A stretch of 37,904 bases of DNA from Paulinella micropora (GCA_009731375.1 BJOX01000211.1:248009-285912); one strand, 5' to 3'. Numbered from the stretch's first letter, positions 23,576 to 37,560 are shown. Numbers and translations are program-made. Notes: generated by a model not told the origin, from the letters alone.

Positions 23576-23834
23576 AGATATCGACTAATGTCAGAAAAAA
23601 GGAGCTTCTGATTTCGTCAACCAAGGAAGTCTGTAAAGTATTGACCCGATGCCCAGCTAAGCCGTGATGTTTGCACGGAAGGGACTGATACAGGCGAATA
23701 CCAAAGCTCCCTAGTACCAGGCGGGGCCAGGGCTCGTTCCATAAAGCGCCCCTTGCAGAACGAGCTCCCACCTCCATTACAGAGGGCCCAGTAAGCAGAT
23801 GGAGTTTCGAGACTGTCGACAGTCTAGTATAAAA
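23576..23834 (+). mobile_element. Family B, copy B2 (right half missing)
   Basis: It starts at the normal left end GAGATATCGACTAATGTCAG, but ends at GACTGTCGACAGTCTAGTATA and goes straight into GATA. The right ~180 bases found in B1, B3 and B4 are missing. It lacks four bases (GGGT) after GTCTGT and has ATAAAGCGCC in place of ATAAGCGCC, a variant shared with B5. Confidence 0.8.
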
Positions 23835-23862
23835 TATAGATAGATAGATAGATAGATGGATG

Positions 23863-23916
<54 letters not shown>

Positions 23917-24051
23917 CAGATAGATAGGTAGGTAGGTAGGTAGGTAGGTAGGTAGGTAGGTACGTAGGTAGGTAGGTAGATAGATAGATAGATAGATAGA
24001 TTAGGTAGGTAGGTAGGTGGTAGGTAGGTAGGTAGGTAGTAGGTAGGTAGG

Positions 24052-24106
<55 letters not shown>

Positions 24107-24210
24107 TAGATAGACAGATAGATAGATAACAGAAAACTTAACACTGCACCAACCAGCATCGATCTGTTCATATAGGTAGGTAGATAGATAGATAGATAGA
24201 TAGATGGATG

Positions 24211-24266
<56 letters not shown>
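23835..24266. repeat. GATA/GGTA array around C4
   Basis: Large GGTA blocks (about 23925-23980 and 24004-24052) lie within GATA. The C4 island interrupts near 24128-24173. Confidence 0.93.
24128..24173 (+). repeat. Interspersed module C, copy C4 (diverged)
   Basis: ACAGAAAACTTAACACTGCA, then CCAACCAGCATCGATCTGTT, in GATA/GGTA context. It shares CTGCACCAAC...ATCGA.CTGTT with C1-C3. Confidence 0.65.
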
Positions 24267-24648
24267 TGTTTAATGTTTAATCTATGGGCGTGGCATAGCT
24301 TGAAAAGCCATTGCCTCCAATACCACCCCCGGACAAGAACTTTCAGCACCTGCCAAGCTGCACACCAACCACTGTCTCGCTGTGGTTGGTGTCTGTGCCC
24401 AGTTCAAGCCGAAAGGTAGCCGAGCCCTTTTGAACTATACAGAACAACACTAGAACACTCCCCCAGGGCCGTGTGCCATAAGAGATGTTGCGTCTTTAAG
24501 CCGAGGTTTCAGGAATTCACGCTCGTTGTGAGTTACCTTCTACAACCCCGACTTCATCAACCCTTTGCATCACGGCCCTGGTCAGGAGTTGGTTGCCTGT
24601 TTAGCCCTTGCGCTGCGCGCGATTAACGGCGGACACAAAATCGTCATT
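24267..24648 (+). mobile_element. Dispersed repeat family A, copy A3
   Basis: It begins TGTTTAATGTTTAATC after GATA, as A2 does, and keeps the 11-bp hairpin (24362-24372 with 24382-24392). It is cut at the right by a gap just after ACACAAAATCGTC. It is closer to A2 than to A1. Confidence 0.8.
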
Positions 24649-24697
24649 NNNNNNNNNNNNNNNNNNNNNNNNNNNNNNNNNNNNNNNNNNNNNNNNN
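24649..24697. other. Assembly gap (49 N)
   Basis: The gap interrupts the right end of A3. The sequence resumes with CTAACCCCCCCAG and GATA. Confidence 0.99.
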
Positions 24698-24710
24698 CTA
24701 ACCCCCCCAG

Positions 24711-24735
24711 ATAGATAGATAGATAGATAGGTAGG

Positions 24736-24814
<79 letters not shown>
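24711..24814. repeat. GATA array between A3 and B3
   Basis: This GATA array has one GGTA pair near 24728-24736. Confidence 0.95.
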
Positions 24815-24816
<2 letters not shown>

Positions 24817-25257
24817 GAGATATCGACTAATGTCAGAAAAAAGGAGCTTCTGATTTCGTCAACCAAGGAAGTCTGTGGGTAAAGTATTAACCCGATGCCC
24901 AGCTAAGCCGTGATGTTTGCACGGAAGGGACTGATACAGGCGATACCAAAGCTCCCTAGTACCAGGCGGGGCCAGGGCTCGTTCCATAAGCGCCCCTTGC
25001 AGAACGAGCTCCCACCTCCATTACAGAGGACCCAGTAAGCAGATGGAGTTTCGAGACTGTTCGACAGTCTAGTATAAACCGACAGAGCACTGTGGGTTTT
25101 ATTCCGGGCTCAACAAGCGAGAAAGGGCACCCTGAGGGAACAGGATTGTGCTTCCCGTCGCTATTTCGGCATGTGACTTATAGGCGTATGGCTAGGCACA
25201 CATAAGGCACCCCACCACGGGCCCAGCACACCCACACCATCCCCTGATTCTCGGTAA
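24815..25257 (+). mobile_element. Family B, copy B3 (full length)
   Basis: This complete copy runs from GAGATATCGACTAATGTCAG to CATCCCCTGATTCTCGGTAA, with GATA on both sides. The right-end CTGTCGACAG palindrome of B1 and B4 is replaced by CGGTAA, so the exact boundary differs by a few bases. It has the GACTGT-TCG-ACAGTC inverted repeat and no long open frame. Confidence 0.85.
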
Positions 25258-25343
25258 AGATAGATAGATAGATAGATAGATAGATGGATGGATGGATGGA
25301 TGGATAGATGGATAGATGGATGGATAGAGAGATAGATAGATAG

Positions 25344-25392
<49 letters not shown>
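25258..25392. repeat. GATA/GGAT array
   Basis: GATA with a GGAT-rich centre (about 25284-25326) and an AGAAGATAG break. Confidence 0.95.
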
Positions 25393-25394
<2 letters not shown>

Positions 25395-25420
25395 CACCCA
25401 CCAGCATCGACCTGTCCATG
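25393..25420 (+). repeat. Interspersed module C, copy C5 (short)
   Basis: AACACCCACCAGCATCGACC followed by TGTCCATG lies exactly at a switch from GATA on the left to TATC on the right. Confidence 0.55.
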
Positions 25421-25470
25421 TCTATCTATCTATCTATTCATCTACCTATCTATCTATCTATCTATCTATA

Positions 25471-25508
<38 letters not shown>

Positions 25509-25535
25509 CCTACCTACCTACCTACCTACCTACCC

Positions 25536-25577
<42 letters not shown>

Positions 25578-25639
25578 ATATCTATCTATCTATCTATCTA
25601 TCTATCTACCTACCTACCTACCTACCTACCTATCGATCG

Positions 25640-25717
<78 letters not shown>

Positions 25718-25729
25718 ATATCTATATCC

Positions 25730-25791
<62 letters not shown>

Positions 25792-25793
25792 AT
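25421..25793. repeat. TATC/TACC array (opposite orientation)
   Basis: TATC arrays with two TACC blocks (25503-25533 and 25606-25632), each followed by more TATC. This is the reverse complement in motif of the GATA/GGTA matrix on either side. About 45 bases of unique sequence follow (25794-25838). Confidence 0.95.
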
Positions 25794-25838
25794 CTTACCC
25801 CAGGAACGTTGCGACGAGAATCAGAATGCTCCTGCAGT

Positions 25839-25894
<56 letters not shown>

Positions 25895-25979
25895 TATAGA
25901 TTGATAGGTATAGATATAGAAAGATAGATAGATAGATAGGTAGGTAGGTAGGTAGGTAGATAGATAGATAGACTGATAG

Positions 25980-26010
<31 letters not shown>

Positions 26011-26011
26011 G

Positions 26012-26063
<52 letters not shown>
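25839..26063. repeat. GATA/GGTA array
   Basis: GATA with a GGTA block near 25938-25958 leads to B4. With the preceding TATC array it makes a large inverted structure with a ~45-base spacer. Confidence 0.95.
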
Positions 26064-26064
<1 letters not shown>

Positions 26065-26506
26065 GAGATATCGACTAACGTCAGAAAAAAGGAGCTTCTG
26101 ATTTCGTCAACCAAGGAAGTCTGTGGGTAAAGTATTAACCCGATGCCCAGCTAAGCCGTGATGTTTGCACGGAAGGGACAATACCAAAGCTCCCTAGTAC
26201 CAGGCGGGGCCAGGGCTCGTTCCATAAGCGCCCCTTGCAGAACGAGCTCCCACCTCCATTACAGAGGGCCCAGTAAGCAGATGGAGTTTCGAGACTGTTC
26301 GACAGTCTAGTATAAACCGACAGAGCACTGTGGGTTTTATTCCGGGCTCAACAAGCGAGAAAGGGCACCCTGAGGGAACAGGATTGTGCTTCCCGTCGCT
26401 ATTTCGGCATGTGACTTATAGGCGTATGGCTAGGCACACATAAGGCACCCCACCACGGGCCCAGCACACCCACACCATCCCCTAATTCTCTGTCTGTCGA
26501 CAGATG
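26064..26506 (+). mobile_element. Family B, copy B4 (small internal deletion)
   Basis: It is full length, from GAGATATCGACTAACGTCAG to CTGTCTGTCGACAGATG. About 12 bases between GGAAGGGAC and AATACCAAAG, present in B1 and B3, are missing. It runs into a gap at its right end. The terminal CTGTCGACAG is a perfect 10-base palindrome, as in B1. Confidence 0.85.
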
Positions 26507-26549
26507 NNNNNNNNNNNNNNNNNNNNNNNNNNNNNNNNNNNNNNNNNNN
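26507..26549. other. Assembly gap (43 N)
   Basis: The gap follows B4. GATA resumes on the right. Confidence 0.99.
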
Positions 26550-26767
<218 letters not shown>

Positions 26768-26777
26768 NNNNNNNNNN
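26768..26777. other. 10-N gap
   Basis: Exactly ten Ns lie between GATA and GGTA, a placeholder join of unknown true size. Confidence 0.97.
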
Positions 26778-27981
<1,204 letters not shown>

Positions 27982-28252
27982 NNNNNNNNNNNNNNNNNNN
28001 NNNNNNNNNNNNNNNNNNNNNNNNNNNNNNNNNNNNNNNNNNNNNNNNNNNNNNNNNNNNNNNNNNNNNNNNNNNNNNNNNNNNNNNNNNNNNNNNNNNN
28101 NNNNNNNNNNNNNNNNNNNNNNNNNNNNNNNNNNNNNNNNNNNNNNNNNNNNNNNNNNNNNNNNNNNNNNNNNNNNNNNNNNNNNNNNNNNNNNNNNNNN
28201 NNNNNNNNNNNNNNNNNNNNNNNNNNNNNNNNNNNNNNNNNNNNNNNNNNNN
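27982..28252. other. Assembly gap (271 N)
   Basis: GATA flanks both sides. Confidence 0.99.
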
Positions 28253-28850
<598 letters not shown>

Positions 28851-29222
28851 NNNNNNNNNNNNNNNNNNNNNNNNNNNNNNNNNNNNNNNNNNNNNNNNNN
28901 NNNNNNNNNNNNNNNNNNNNNNNNNNNNNNNNNNNNNNNNNNNNNNNNNNNNNNNNNNNNNNNNNNNNNNNNNNNNNNNNNNNNNNNNNNNNNNNNNNNN
29001 NNNNNNNNNNNNNNNNNNNNNNNNNNNNNNNNNNNNNNNNNNNNNNNNNNNNNNNNNNNNNNNNNNNNNNNNNNNNNNNNNNNNNNNNNNNNNNNNNNNN
29101 NNNNNNNNNNNNNNNNNNNNNNNNNNNNNNNNNNNNNNNNNNNNNNNNNNNNNNNNNNNNNNNNNNNNNNNNNNNNNNNNNNNNNNNNNNNNNNNNNNNN
29201 NNNNNNNNNNNNNNNNNNNNNN
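28851..29222. other. Assembly gap (372 N)
   Basis: The left side is ATGCAAAA and the right side a G followed by 97 A residues. Confidence 0.99.
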
Positions 29223-29223
29223 G

Positions 29224-29321
<98 letters not shown>

Positions 29322-29480
29322 AACAACAACTAAATTCAGGCACGCACAACAACAATAACAACGATAACAATAACAATAACAACAACAAGAACAAAAACAA
29401 CAACAACAACAACAACAATGACATCAACAATGACAACAACAATGACAACAATAACAACAACAATAACAACAATAATAACA
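29223..29480. repeat. Poly-A (97) then CAA/AATAAC array
   Basis: A homopolymer at 29224-29320 passes into CAA repeats with AATAAC and GACAAC variants. On the minus strand this reads as (TTG)n followed by a T-run. The poly-A beside a gap may be artefactual in length. Confidence 0.85.
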
Positions 29481-29484
29481 AAAA

Positions 29485-30273
<789 letters not shown>

Positions 30274-30277
<4 letters not shown>

Positions 30278-30347
30278 TACTTGCGACGCTATTTCCAGTA
30301 TCTTGGATAACAGCGATATAAGGTTGATCGGATAAGTGCTTGATCTG
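30274..30347. other. Short unique island
   Basis: AATATTACTTGCGACGCTAT through GTGCTTGATCTGA lies between AG arrays. On the minus strand it contains no recognised motif. Confidence 0.4.
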
Positions 30348-30448
30348 AAGAGAGAGAGAGAGAGACAGAGAGAGAGAGAGAAGGGGGAGGGGGTAGGGGG
30401 GGGGGGGGGGGGAAAGGGGGGGTTGGGGGGGGGGGGGGNNNNNNNNNN
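30348..30448. other. AG array, poly-G and 10-N gap
   Basis: AG (30348-30381) gives way to G homopolymers broken by TA, AAA and TT (30382-30438), then exactly ten Ns (30439-30448). This is the strand complement of the poly-C edges seen at other gaps. Confidence 0.9.
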
Positions 30449-30507
30449 ATATAAATACATACTTTTGTATGTGGGAAGAGTGTGGACAGAGTAAGAGCGA
30501 AAGATAG

Positions 30508-30580
30508 ATGATTCATTCATTCATTCATTCATTCATTCATTCACTCATTCATTTCTTTCTTTCTTTCTTTCTTTCTTCTT

Positions 30581-30637
<57 letters not shown>

Positions 30638-30705
30638 ATCAATCTATCTATCTATCTGTCTCTCTCTATCTATCTGTCTGTCTCTCTCTCTCTCTCTATA
30701 TATAA

Positions 30706-30790
<85 letters not shown>

Positions 30791-30817
30791 GTCTGTGTAT
30801 CTCTCTATCTGTCTGTG

Positions 30818-30859
<42 letters not shown>

Positions 30860-30873
30860 CTATCTATCTATCT
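30508..30873. repeat. CATT, CTTT, CT and TATC arrays
   Basis: CATT (30511-30553), CTTT (30554-30575), CT (30587-30634), mixed CT/TATC and TATC (30708-30873) follow one another. TGTCTGTGTATCTCTC variants repeat near 30788 and 30810. Confidence 0.93.
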
Positions 30874-30999
30874 AGCACCCTGAGGGAACAGGATTGTGCT
30901 TCCCGTCGCTATTTCGGCATGTGACTTATAGGCGTATGGCTAGGCACACATAAGGCACCCCACCACGGGCCCAGCACACTCACACCATCCCCTATTTCT
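30874..30999 (+). mobile_element. Family B, right part of split copy B5
   Basis: GCACCCTGAGGGAACAGGAT through CATCCCCTATTTCT is the right ~125 bases of B in plus orientation. It starts in the middle of the element straight after a TATC array and ends at a 10-N gap. Confidence 0.85.
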
Positions 31000-31009
31000 N
31001 NNNNNNNNN
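31000..31009. other. 10-N gap inside B5
   Basis: Exactly ten Ns separate two oppositely oriented parts of a family B element. The contig order or orientation here is suspect. Confidence 0.97.
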
Positions 31010-31313
31010 GCTTGTTGAGCCCGGAATAAAACCCACAGTGCTCTGTCGGTTTATACTAGACTGTCGAACAGTCTCGAAACTCCATCTGCTTACTGGGCCC
31101 TCTGTAATGGAGGTGGGAGCTCGTTCTGCAAGGGGCGCTTTATGGAACGAGCCCTGGCCCCGCCTGGTACTAGGGAGCTTTGGTATTGCCTGTATCAGTC
31201 CCTTCCGTGCAAACATCACGGCTTAGCTGGGCATCGGGTTAATACTTTACCCACAGACTTCCTGGTTGACGAAATCAGAAGCTCCTTTTTTCTGACATTA
31301 GTCGATATTTCAT
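31010..31313 (-). mobile_element. Family B, left part of split copy B5, inverted
   Basis: This is the left ~300 bases of B in reverse orientation, from GCTTGTTGAGCCCGGAATAA to TGACATTAGTCGATATTTCA, followed by TATC. It joins the element at almost the same internal position where the plus-oriented part begins. Together they cover nearly the whole element without overlap. Confidence 0.85.
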
Positions 31314-31656
<343 letters not shown>

Positions 31657-31657
<1 letters not shown>

Positions 31658-32374
31658 AAAACACTTGGACTAACGGCTTCCTTTTCTTTCTCTTCTTCCT
31701 TGTCCTCCTCAAGACCCCACTCTCCATTTTGCCTTTTTCTTCAAACCCCTTGGAGAAGATTTTGCTCATGTCCACCCTTACGAAGATCCTTCGAGCCTCC
31801 TCGAAAAGAAGAGTCCAAAAGTGCACGTCCATCCGGACTATTAAGTCACAACCCGGCATTGTCAACCCGGATTCCACCCACAGTGTTGACGCCGAGACAT
31901 ACTCTCATTTCGTCCAAGTAGTGCCCCGAAAGAACCAATCGAAAGAAGAAAGCACCTGATTTTGCCATCAACACCAAGCGTATGGAAAGACATTGAAGAA
32001 GAACTCCAATCCGCCCTCCCTCTCATCCTCCCCTTATCTCTCATCCTGCATTCCGTCATAGCCGTCCAGTGTTGCATAGCCCGGGCTAGGTCCCTTCGGG
32101 GGTTTAGGCCTTTACACAATGTCATCATTGTAGCTTGCGCAAGCTTACGGTGCTCAAAACACTTGGACTAACGGCTTCCTTTTCTTTCTCTTCTTCCTTA
32201 TCCTCCCACTCTCCATTCCTAGATTGCCTTTTTCTTCAACGTCCTTCCTCCTCTTCTTTTTCCAGAACACAGTCTACCCGTGATTCCCATCCCGGACACA
32301 TGCACAGTACACAAATTATTGTTTGATGTGAAACTGCGTTCCTTTGCAAGGACTACATTCCTTTGCGACATCTC

Positions 32375-32376
<2 letters not shown>
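31657..32376 (-). mobile_element. Dispersed repeat family E, copy E2 (long)
   Basis: On the minus strand it starts at GAGATGTCGCAAAGGAATGT, matches E1 for about 130 bases, and then continues where E1 turned into GATA. A ~90-base part (AAAACACTTGGACTAACGGC start) occurs twice, at about 31657 and 32155, so it contains a ~498-bp direct repeat. Minus-strand frames of 73 and 88 codons (31656-31877 and 31862-32128) are not periodic, but I recognise no domain. The first ends in a basic stretch ([11 protein letters not shown]). A 14-bp palindrome AGCTTGCGCAAGCT lies at 32132-32145. It could be a fragment of a transposon or a broken gene. Confidence 0.6.
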
Positions 32377-33062
<686 letters not shown>

Positions 33063-33121
33063 GCATGTGACATACTGTGCCAGTATTGCGGGGAGACAGA
33101 GAAGGACTGTTGAATGAAGCC

Positions 33122-33600
33122 TGCATACATACATATCATACATATCATACATATCATACATACATACATACATACATACATTCATACATACATACATACA
33201 TACATACGTACGTACGTACATACATACATACATGCATACATACATACATACATACATACGTACATACATACATACATACATACATACATACATACATACA
33301 TACATAACATACATAACATACATAACATACATAACATACATACATACATACATACATACATACATGCATACATACATACATACATACATAACATACATAA
33401 CATACATAACATACATACATAACATACATACATACATACATACATACATACATACATGCATACATACATACATACATACATACATACATACATTACACAT
33501 ACATTACATACATACATACATACATTACAAACATTACATATATTACATTCATAAATACATACGTACATAAATACATACATACATACATACATACATACAT
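33122..33600. repeat. ACAT array with ATAAC and ATC variants
   Basis: ACAT with CATAACATA (33302-33336, 33386-33424) and CATACATATCAT blocks. The piece ACATTACAAACATTACATAT (about 33524) recurs at about 33716. Confidence 0.93.
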
Positions 33601-33683
33601 ACCGGCTTGGGAAGGTTGAGGCTGATCAGGCATACATACATACATACATACATACATACATACATACATACATTACATATACA

Positions 33684-33714
<31 letters not shown>

Positions 33715-33877
33715 CATTACAAACATTACATATATTACATTCATGAATACATACGTACATAAATACATAAATACATACATACATACATACATACATACAT
33801 ACATACATGCATACATACATACATACATTCATACATACATACCGGCTTGGGAAGGTTGAGGCTGATCAGGACGTACA

Positions 33878-33909
<32 letters not shown>

Positions 33910-34063
33910 CATACATACATACATACATACATAGATACATACATACATACATACATACATACATACATACATACCGGCTTGGGAAGGTTGAGGCTGATCA
34001 GGACGTACATACATACATACATACATACATACATACATACATACATACATACATACACATACA

Positions 34064-34096
<33 letters not shown>

Positions 34097-34139
34097 TCAT
34101 ACATTCATACCGGCTTGGGAAGGTTGAGGCTGATCAGGC
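33601..34139 (+). repeat. ACAT arrays with four copies of a 29-bp core
   Basis: The core CCGGCTTGGGAAGGTTGAGG followed by CTGATCAGG occurs at 33602, 33842, 33974 and 34110. Copies two and three are followed by ACGTACATAC, copy one by CATACATAC, and copy four runs into the GA-rich minisatellite. A ~240-bp duplication joins the first two. Reading frames are periodic plus a short core peptide. Confidence 0.9.
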
Positions 34140-34800
34140 GGGCCCAGGACGTCATAGCGTAGCGTGATGCTAATAGGAAAGGAAGGAGAAGAAGGAGAAA
34201 AGGGAAAGAAGGAAAGGAGAAAGGGGTAAGGAAAGGAAAATGAAGGAGAAGGAGTAGGTTGATCAGGCAGGCCCAACACGTCATAGCAGAGCGCGATGCT
34301 AAGAGGAAAGGAAGGAAAAGAAGGAGAAAGGGGAAAGAAGGGAAGGAAAATGAAGGAGAAGGAGTAGGTTCCCAGCACGTCATAGCGGAGCGGGATGCTA
34401 AGAGGAAAGGAAGGAGAAGAAGGAGAAAAGGGAAAGAAGGAAAGGAAAATGCAGGAGAAGGAGTGTGATGCTAGGAGGAAAGGAAAGAAAAGAAGGGGAA
34501 AGAGGAAAGAAGGAAAGGAAAATGAAGGAGAAGGAGTAGGTTGATCAGGCAGACCCAGCACGTCATAGCAGAGCGTGGTGCTACGAGGAAAAGAAGGAAA
34601 AGAAGGAGAAAGGGGAAAGGAAAGAAGGAAAGGAAACGAAGGAAAGGAAAAGAAAGAAAGGAAAAGAAGGAAAGAAGGCAAGGAAAAGAAGGAAAGGAAA
34701 AGAAGGCAAGGAAAAGAAGGAAAGGAAAATAAAGGAGAAAAAAGGAGAAGGAAAAAAGAAAAAGAAAGGAGGAGAAAAGGAGGACTGAGCTTGACAGACA
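34139..34800 (+). repeat. GA-rich minisatellite
   Basis: Units start with GATCAGGCAGGCCCA.CACGTCATAGCAGAGCG type sequence near 34140, 34260 and 34541, with shorter starts near 34372 and 34464. They continue as AGGAAAGGAAGGAGAAG purine runs. The unit shares GATCAGG with the ACAT-linked core, so the core is the left end of this unit. From 34600 on the purine part (GGAAAGGAAAAGAA) expands alone. Lys/Glu/Arg-rich frames here are not credible genes. Confidence 0.85.
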
Positions 34801-34801
34801 G

Positions 34802-34805
<4 letters not shown>

Positions 34806-34847
<42 letters not shown>

Positions 34848-35080
34848 ATGTAATGCCCACGCATTCCCGACTTGGCCACAAAGGTCGTGTTCTTAATTTC
34901 ACCTACGCACCGCCGACATCAGAATTCCCATCATAACTTTCCTCTTAGCAGAAATAAGAGACCGTGCGTACGCCTATGCCTCCCTCCTACTCCTCCTCTC
35001 CTTCCTTCCCTTCTTCCTTCCTTCCTTCCTTCCTTCCTTCCTTCCTTCTTTTCTTTCTTTCTTTCACACTCAGCGCAACG
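34806..35080. other. AG array and short unique region with CTTC array
   Basis: AG (34806-34844), unique sequence (34845-34975), then CCTT/CTTT (about 34998-35066). No gene is seen. Confidence 0.8.
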
Positions 35081-35220
35081 ATACATACATACATACATAC
35101 ATACATACATACATACATACATACATACATACATACATACATACATACATACATTACATACATTGCATACATTGCATACATTACATACATGACATACATG
35201 ACATACATACATACATACGT
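35081..35220. repeat. ACAT array with ATTAC/ATTGC/ATGAC variants
   Basis: ACAT ends with a cluster of CATTACATACATTGCATAC-type units (35150-35206). A unique island of ~180 bases follows (35221-35400), with no recognisable gene. Confidence 0.93.
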
Positions 35221-35396
35221 AAAGCCGCTAAATTTGCGAAATACATGCCACGTTCGTTTGGTAGCCTCTATATATTAGCTTACATACAAAAGAAGGGTAA
35301 AAGTGGGTTTGAACGTCAAATTCAACGCACACGATCACCTTCGTTTTGAAGCCTTTTATATGTTGCTCGAGCTTTCAACATTCCTCCTACCTGAGC

Positions 35397-35399
<3 letters not shown>

Positions 35400-35452
<53 letters not shown>

Positions 35453-35760
35453 GTATGTATGTATGTATGCATGTATGTATGTATGTATGTATGTATGTGT
35501 ATGTATGTATTTGTATATTATATATATATGTATATATATAATTTTTTATGTATGTATGTATGTATGTATGTATGTTATGTATGCATGCATGCATGCATGT
35601 ATGTATGCATGCATGTATGTGTATGTGTTTATGTATATGTGTGGGTATGTCTATGTGTATGTGTATGTGTATGTTTAAATGTATGTGTATGTGCACGCAA
35701 CGTAGGCATATATGCCATGTGTGTAAAGATGAGTGTAGGGTATGAATGTATGCATGTAAT
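35400..35760. repeat. AG then ATGT/GTGT array
   Basis: AG (35400-35450), ATGT with GCAT variants, a TA block (about 35516-35542) and TGTATG hexanucleotides (35640-35690). About 170 bases of unique sequence follow, to about 35925. Confidence 0.93.
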
Positions 35761-35919
35761 ACAAATATATCTGTTTTCATGTATGTTTTTGTACGCTTGT
35801 CTCTAAGCATGAAGCATTGACCCAATAATGAGGCCGATCGGAATCAGCGCAAATTCTAAACTGATGGACATCGTGTGATCTTCTCTTTTTTCCCGCTTTT
35901 GTCCTCCCTGCAGGACGCA

Positions 35920-35971
35920 GTAGTTAGCAACCATAGTGAGCATTCATGAGTGTCCGTGTTCTAGTAGTAGC

Positions 35972-36053
<82 letters not shown>

Positions 36054-36091
36054 ATATTAGTAGTAGTAGCAGTGGTCGTAGTAGTAGTAGC

Positions 36092-36130
<39 letters not shown>

Positions 36131-36209
36131 TAGCAACCATACTTAGGAAGAAGAGGAAGAAGAAGAAGAAGCAGTATTAGTATTAGTAGTAGTAGTAGTA
36201 TTAGTAGTA

Positions 36210-36267
<58 letters not shown>

Positions 36268-36309
36268 CAGCAGCAGCAGCAGCAGTAATAGTAGCAGTAG
36301 TAGTAGTAA

Positions 36310-36360
<51 letters not shown>

Positions 36361-36433
36361 TAGTAGCAGTAGTGGTAGTAGTAGTAGCAGTAGTAGTAGT
36401 AGTAGTAGTAGTAGTAGCAGTAGTAGTAGTAGC

Positions 36434-36474
<41 letters not shown>

Positions 36475-36475
36475 C

Positions 36476-36510
<35 letters not shown>

Positions 36511-36534
36511 AAGAAGAAGAAGAAGAAGAAGAAG

Positions 36535-36566
<32 letters not shown>

Positions 36567-36660
36567 GAAGAAGAAGAAGAAGAAGAAGAAGAAGAAGAAG
36601 AACAAGAAGAAGAACAAGAAGAAGAAAAGGAAGAAGAAGAAGAAGAAGAAGAAGAAGACA
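35920..36660. repeat. AGT array and AAG array
   Basis: AGT arrays (35962-36130, 36186-36510) with AGC and ATT variants, and an AAG array (36510-36660) with AAC breaks. The word AGTTAGCAACCATA occurs at 35924 and again near 36129, directly flanking the first AGT block. Frames are homopolymeric. Confidence 0.95.
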
Positions 36661-36672
36661 AAGAAGAAGACG

Positions 36673-36717
<45 letters not shown>

Positions 36718-36723
36718 GCTACT
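36661..36723. repeat. ACT array at left foldback arm
   Basis: A short ACT array leads into D2. Its mirror image is the AGT array after D3. Confidence 0.93.
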
Positions 36724-36845
36724 AGGCCTAGGCCTTCGATTTAATGAAGTTGTAACCTCTGGTCATCCACACAAATCGTTAGCTCAAGAGCTATTGTTTT
36801 AACTAGACGGTGACCTGCTTCTCAAATTATTAAAAATATTAAATC
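36724..36845 (-). mobile_element. Family D, copy D2 (inverted)
   Basis: AGGCCTAGGCCTTCGATTTA, AGCTCAAGAGCTATTG and GACGGTGACCTGCTTCTCAA are the reverse complement of D3 over about 120 bases, with scattered differences. The microsatellite at its outer end is (ACT)n, i.e. (AGT)n when read in the D orientation. Confidence 0.8.
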
Positions 36846-36864
36846 AAAATGAAATAGTAAAACT

Positions 36865-36906
36865 ATACTACTACTACCACTACTCCTACGACTACGATTA
36901 CTACTA

Positions 36907-36943
<37 letters not shown>

Positions 36944-37333
36944 CTTCCTCCTTCCTCCTTCCTGCTTCCTGCTTCCTGTTTCCTGCTTCCTGCTTCCTGC
37001 TTCTGGCTTCTGGCTTCTGCTGCTGCTTCTTCTTCTTCTTCTTCTTCTTCTTCTTCTTCTTCTTCTTCTTCTTCTTCTTCTTGTTCTTCTTCTTGTTCTT
37101 CTTCTTGTTCTTCTTCTTCTTGTTGTTCTTCTTGTTCTTCTTGTTCTTCTTGTTCTTCTTCTTGTTCTTCTTCTTGTTCTTCTTCTTCTTCTTCTTGTTC
37201 TTCTTCTTGTTCTTCTTCTTGTTCTTCTTCTTGTTCTTCTTCTTGTTTTCTTCTTCTTCTTCTTCTTCTTCTTCTTCTTCTTCTTCTTCTTCTTCTTGTT
37301 CTTCTTCTTGTTCTTCTTCTTGTTCTTCTTACT

Positions 37334-37395
<62 letters not shown>

Positions 37396-37430
37396 CTACT
37401 ACTACTACTACTACTACTACTACCACTTCT

Positions 37431-37481
<51 letters not shown>

Positions 37482-37494
37482 TATAGTAGTAGTT

Positions 37495-37550
<56 letters not shown>

Positions 37551-37560
37551 TTTTTATTTT
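36865..37560. repeat. Core of foldback: ACT, CTTCCTG, CTT, ACT and AGT arrays
   Basis: ACT (36865-36940), CTTCCTG-type 7-mers (36941-37020), CTT with TTCTTG interruptions at fairly regular spacing (37021-37330), ACT (37331-37430), then AGT (37432-37550). The last two are complementary and meet at ACTTCTTAGT. No gene is present. Confidence 0.95.

Noticed and set aside
34575-34853. KE/KR-rich frames in the GA minisatellite
   Set aside because: The composition follows directly from GGAAA repeats and shifts frame between units. It is not evidence of a basic protein.
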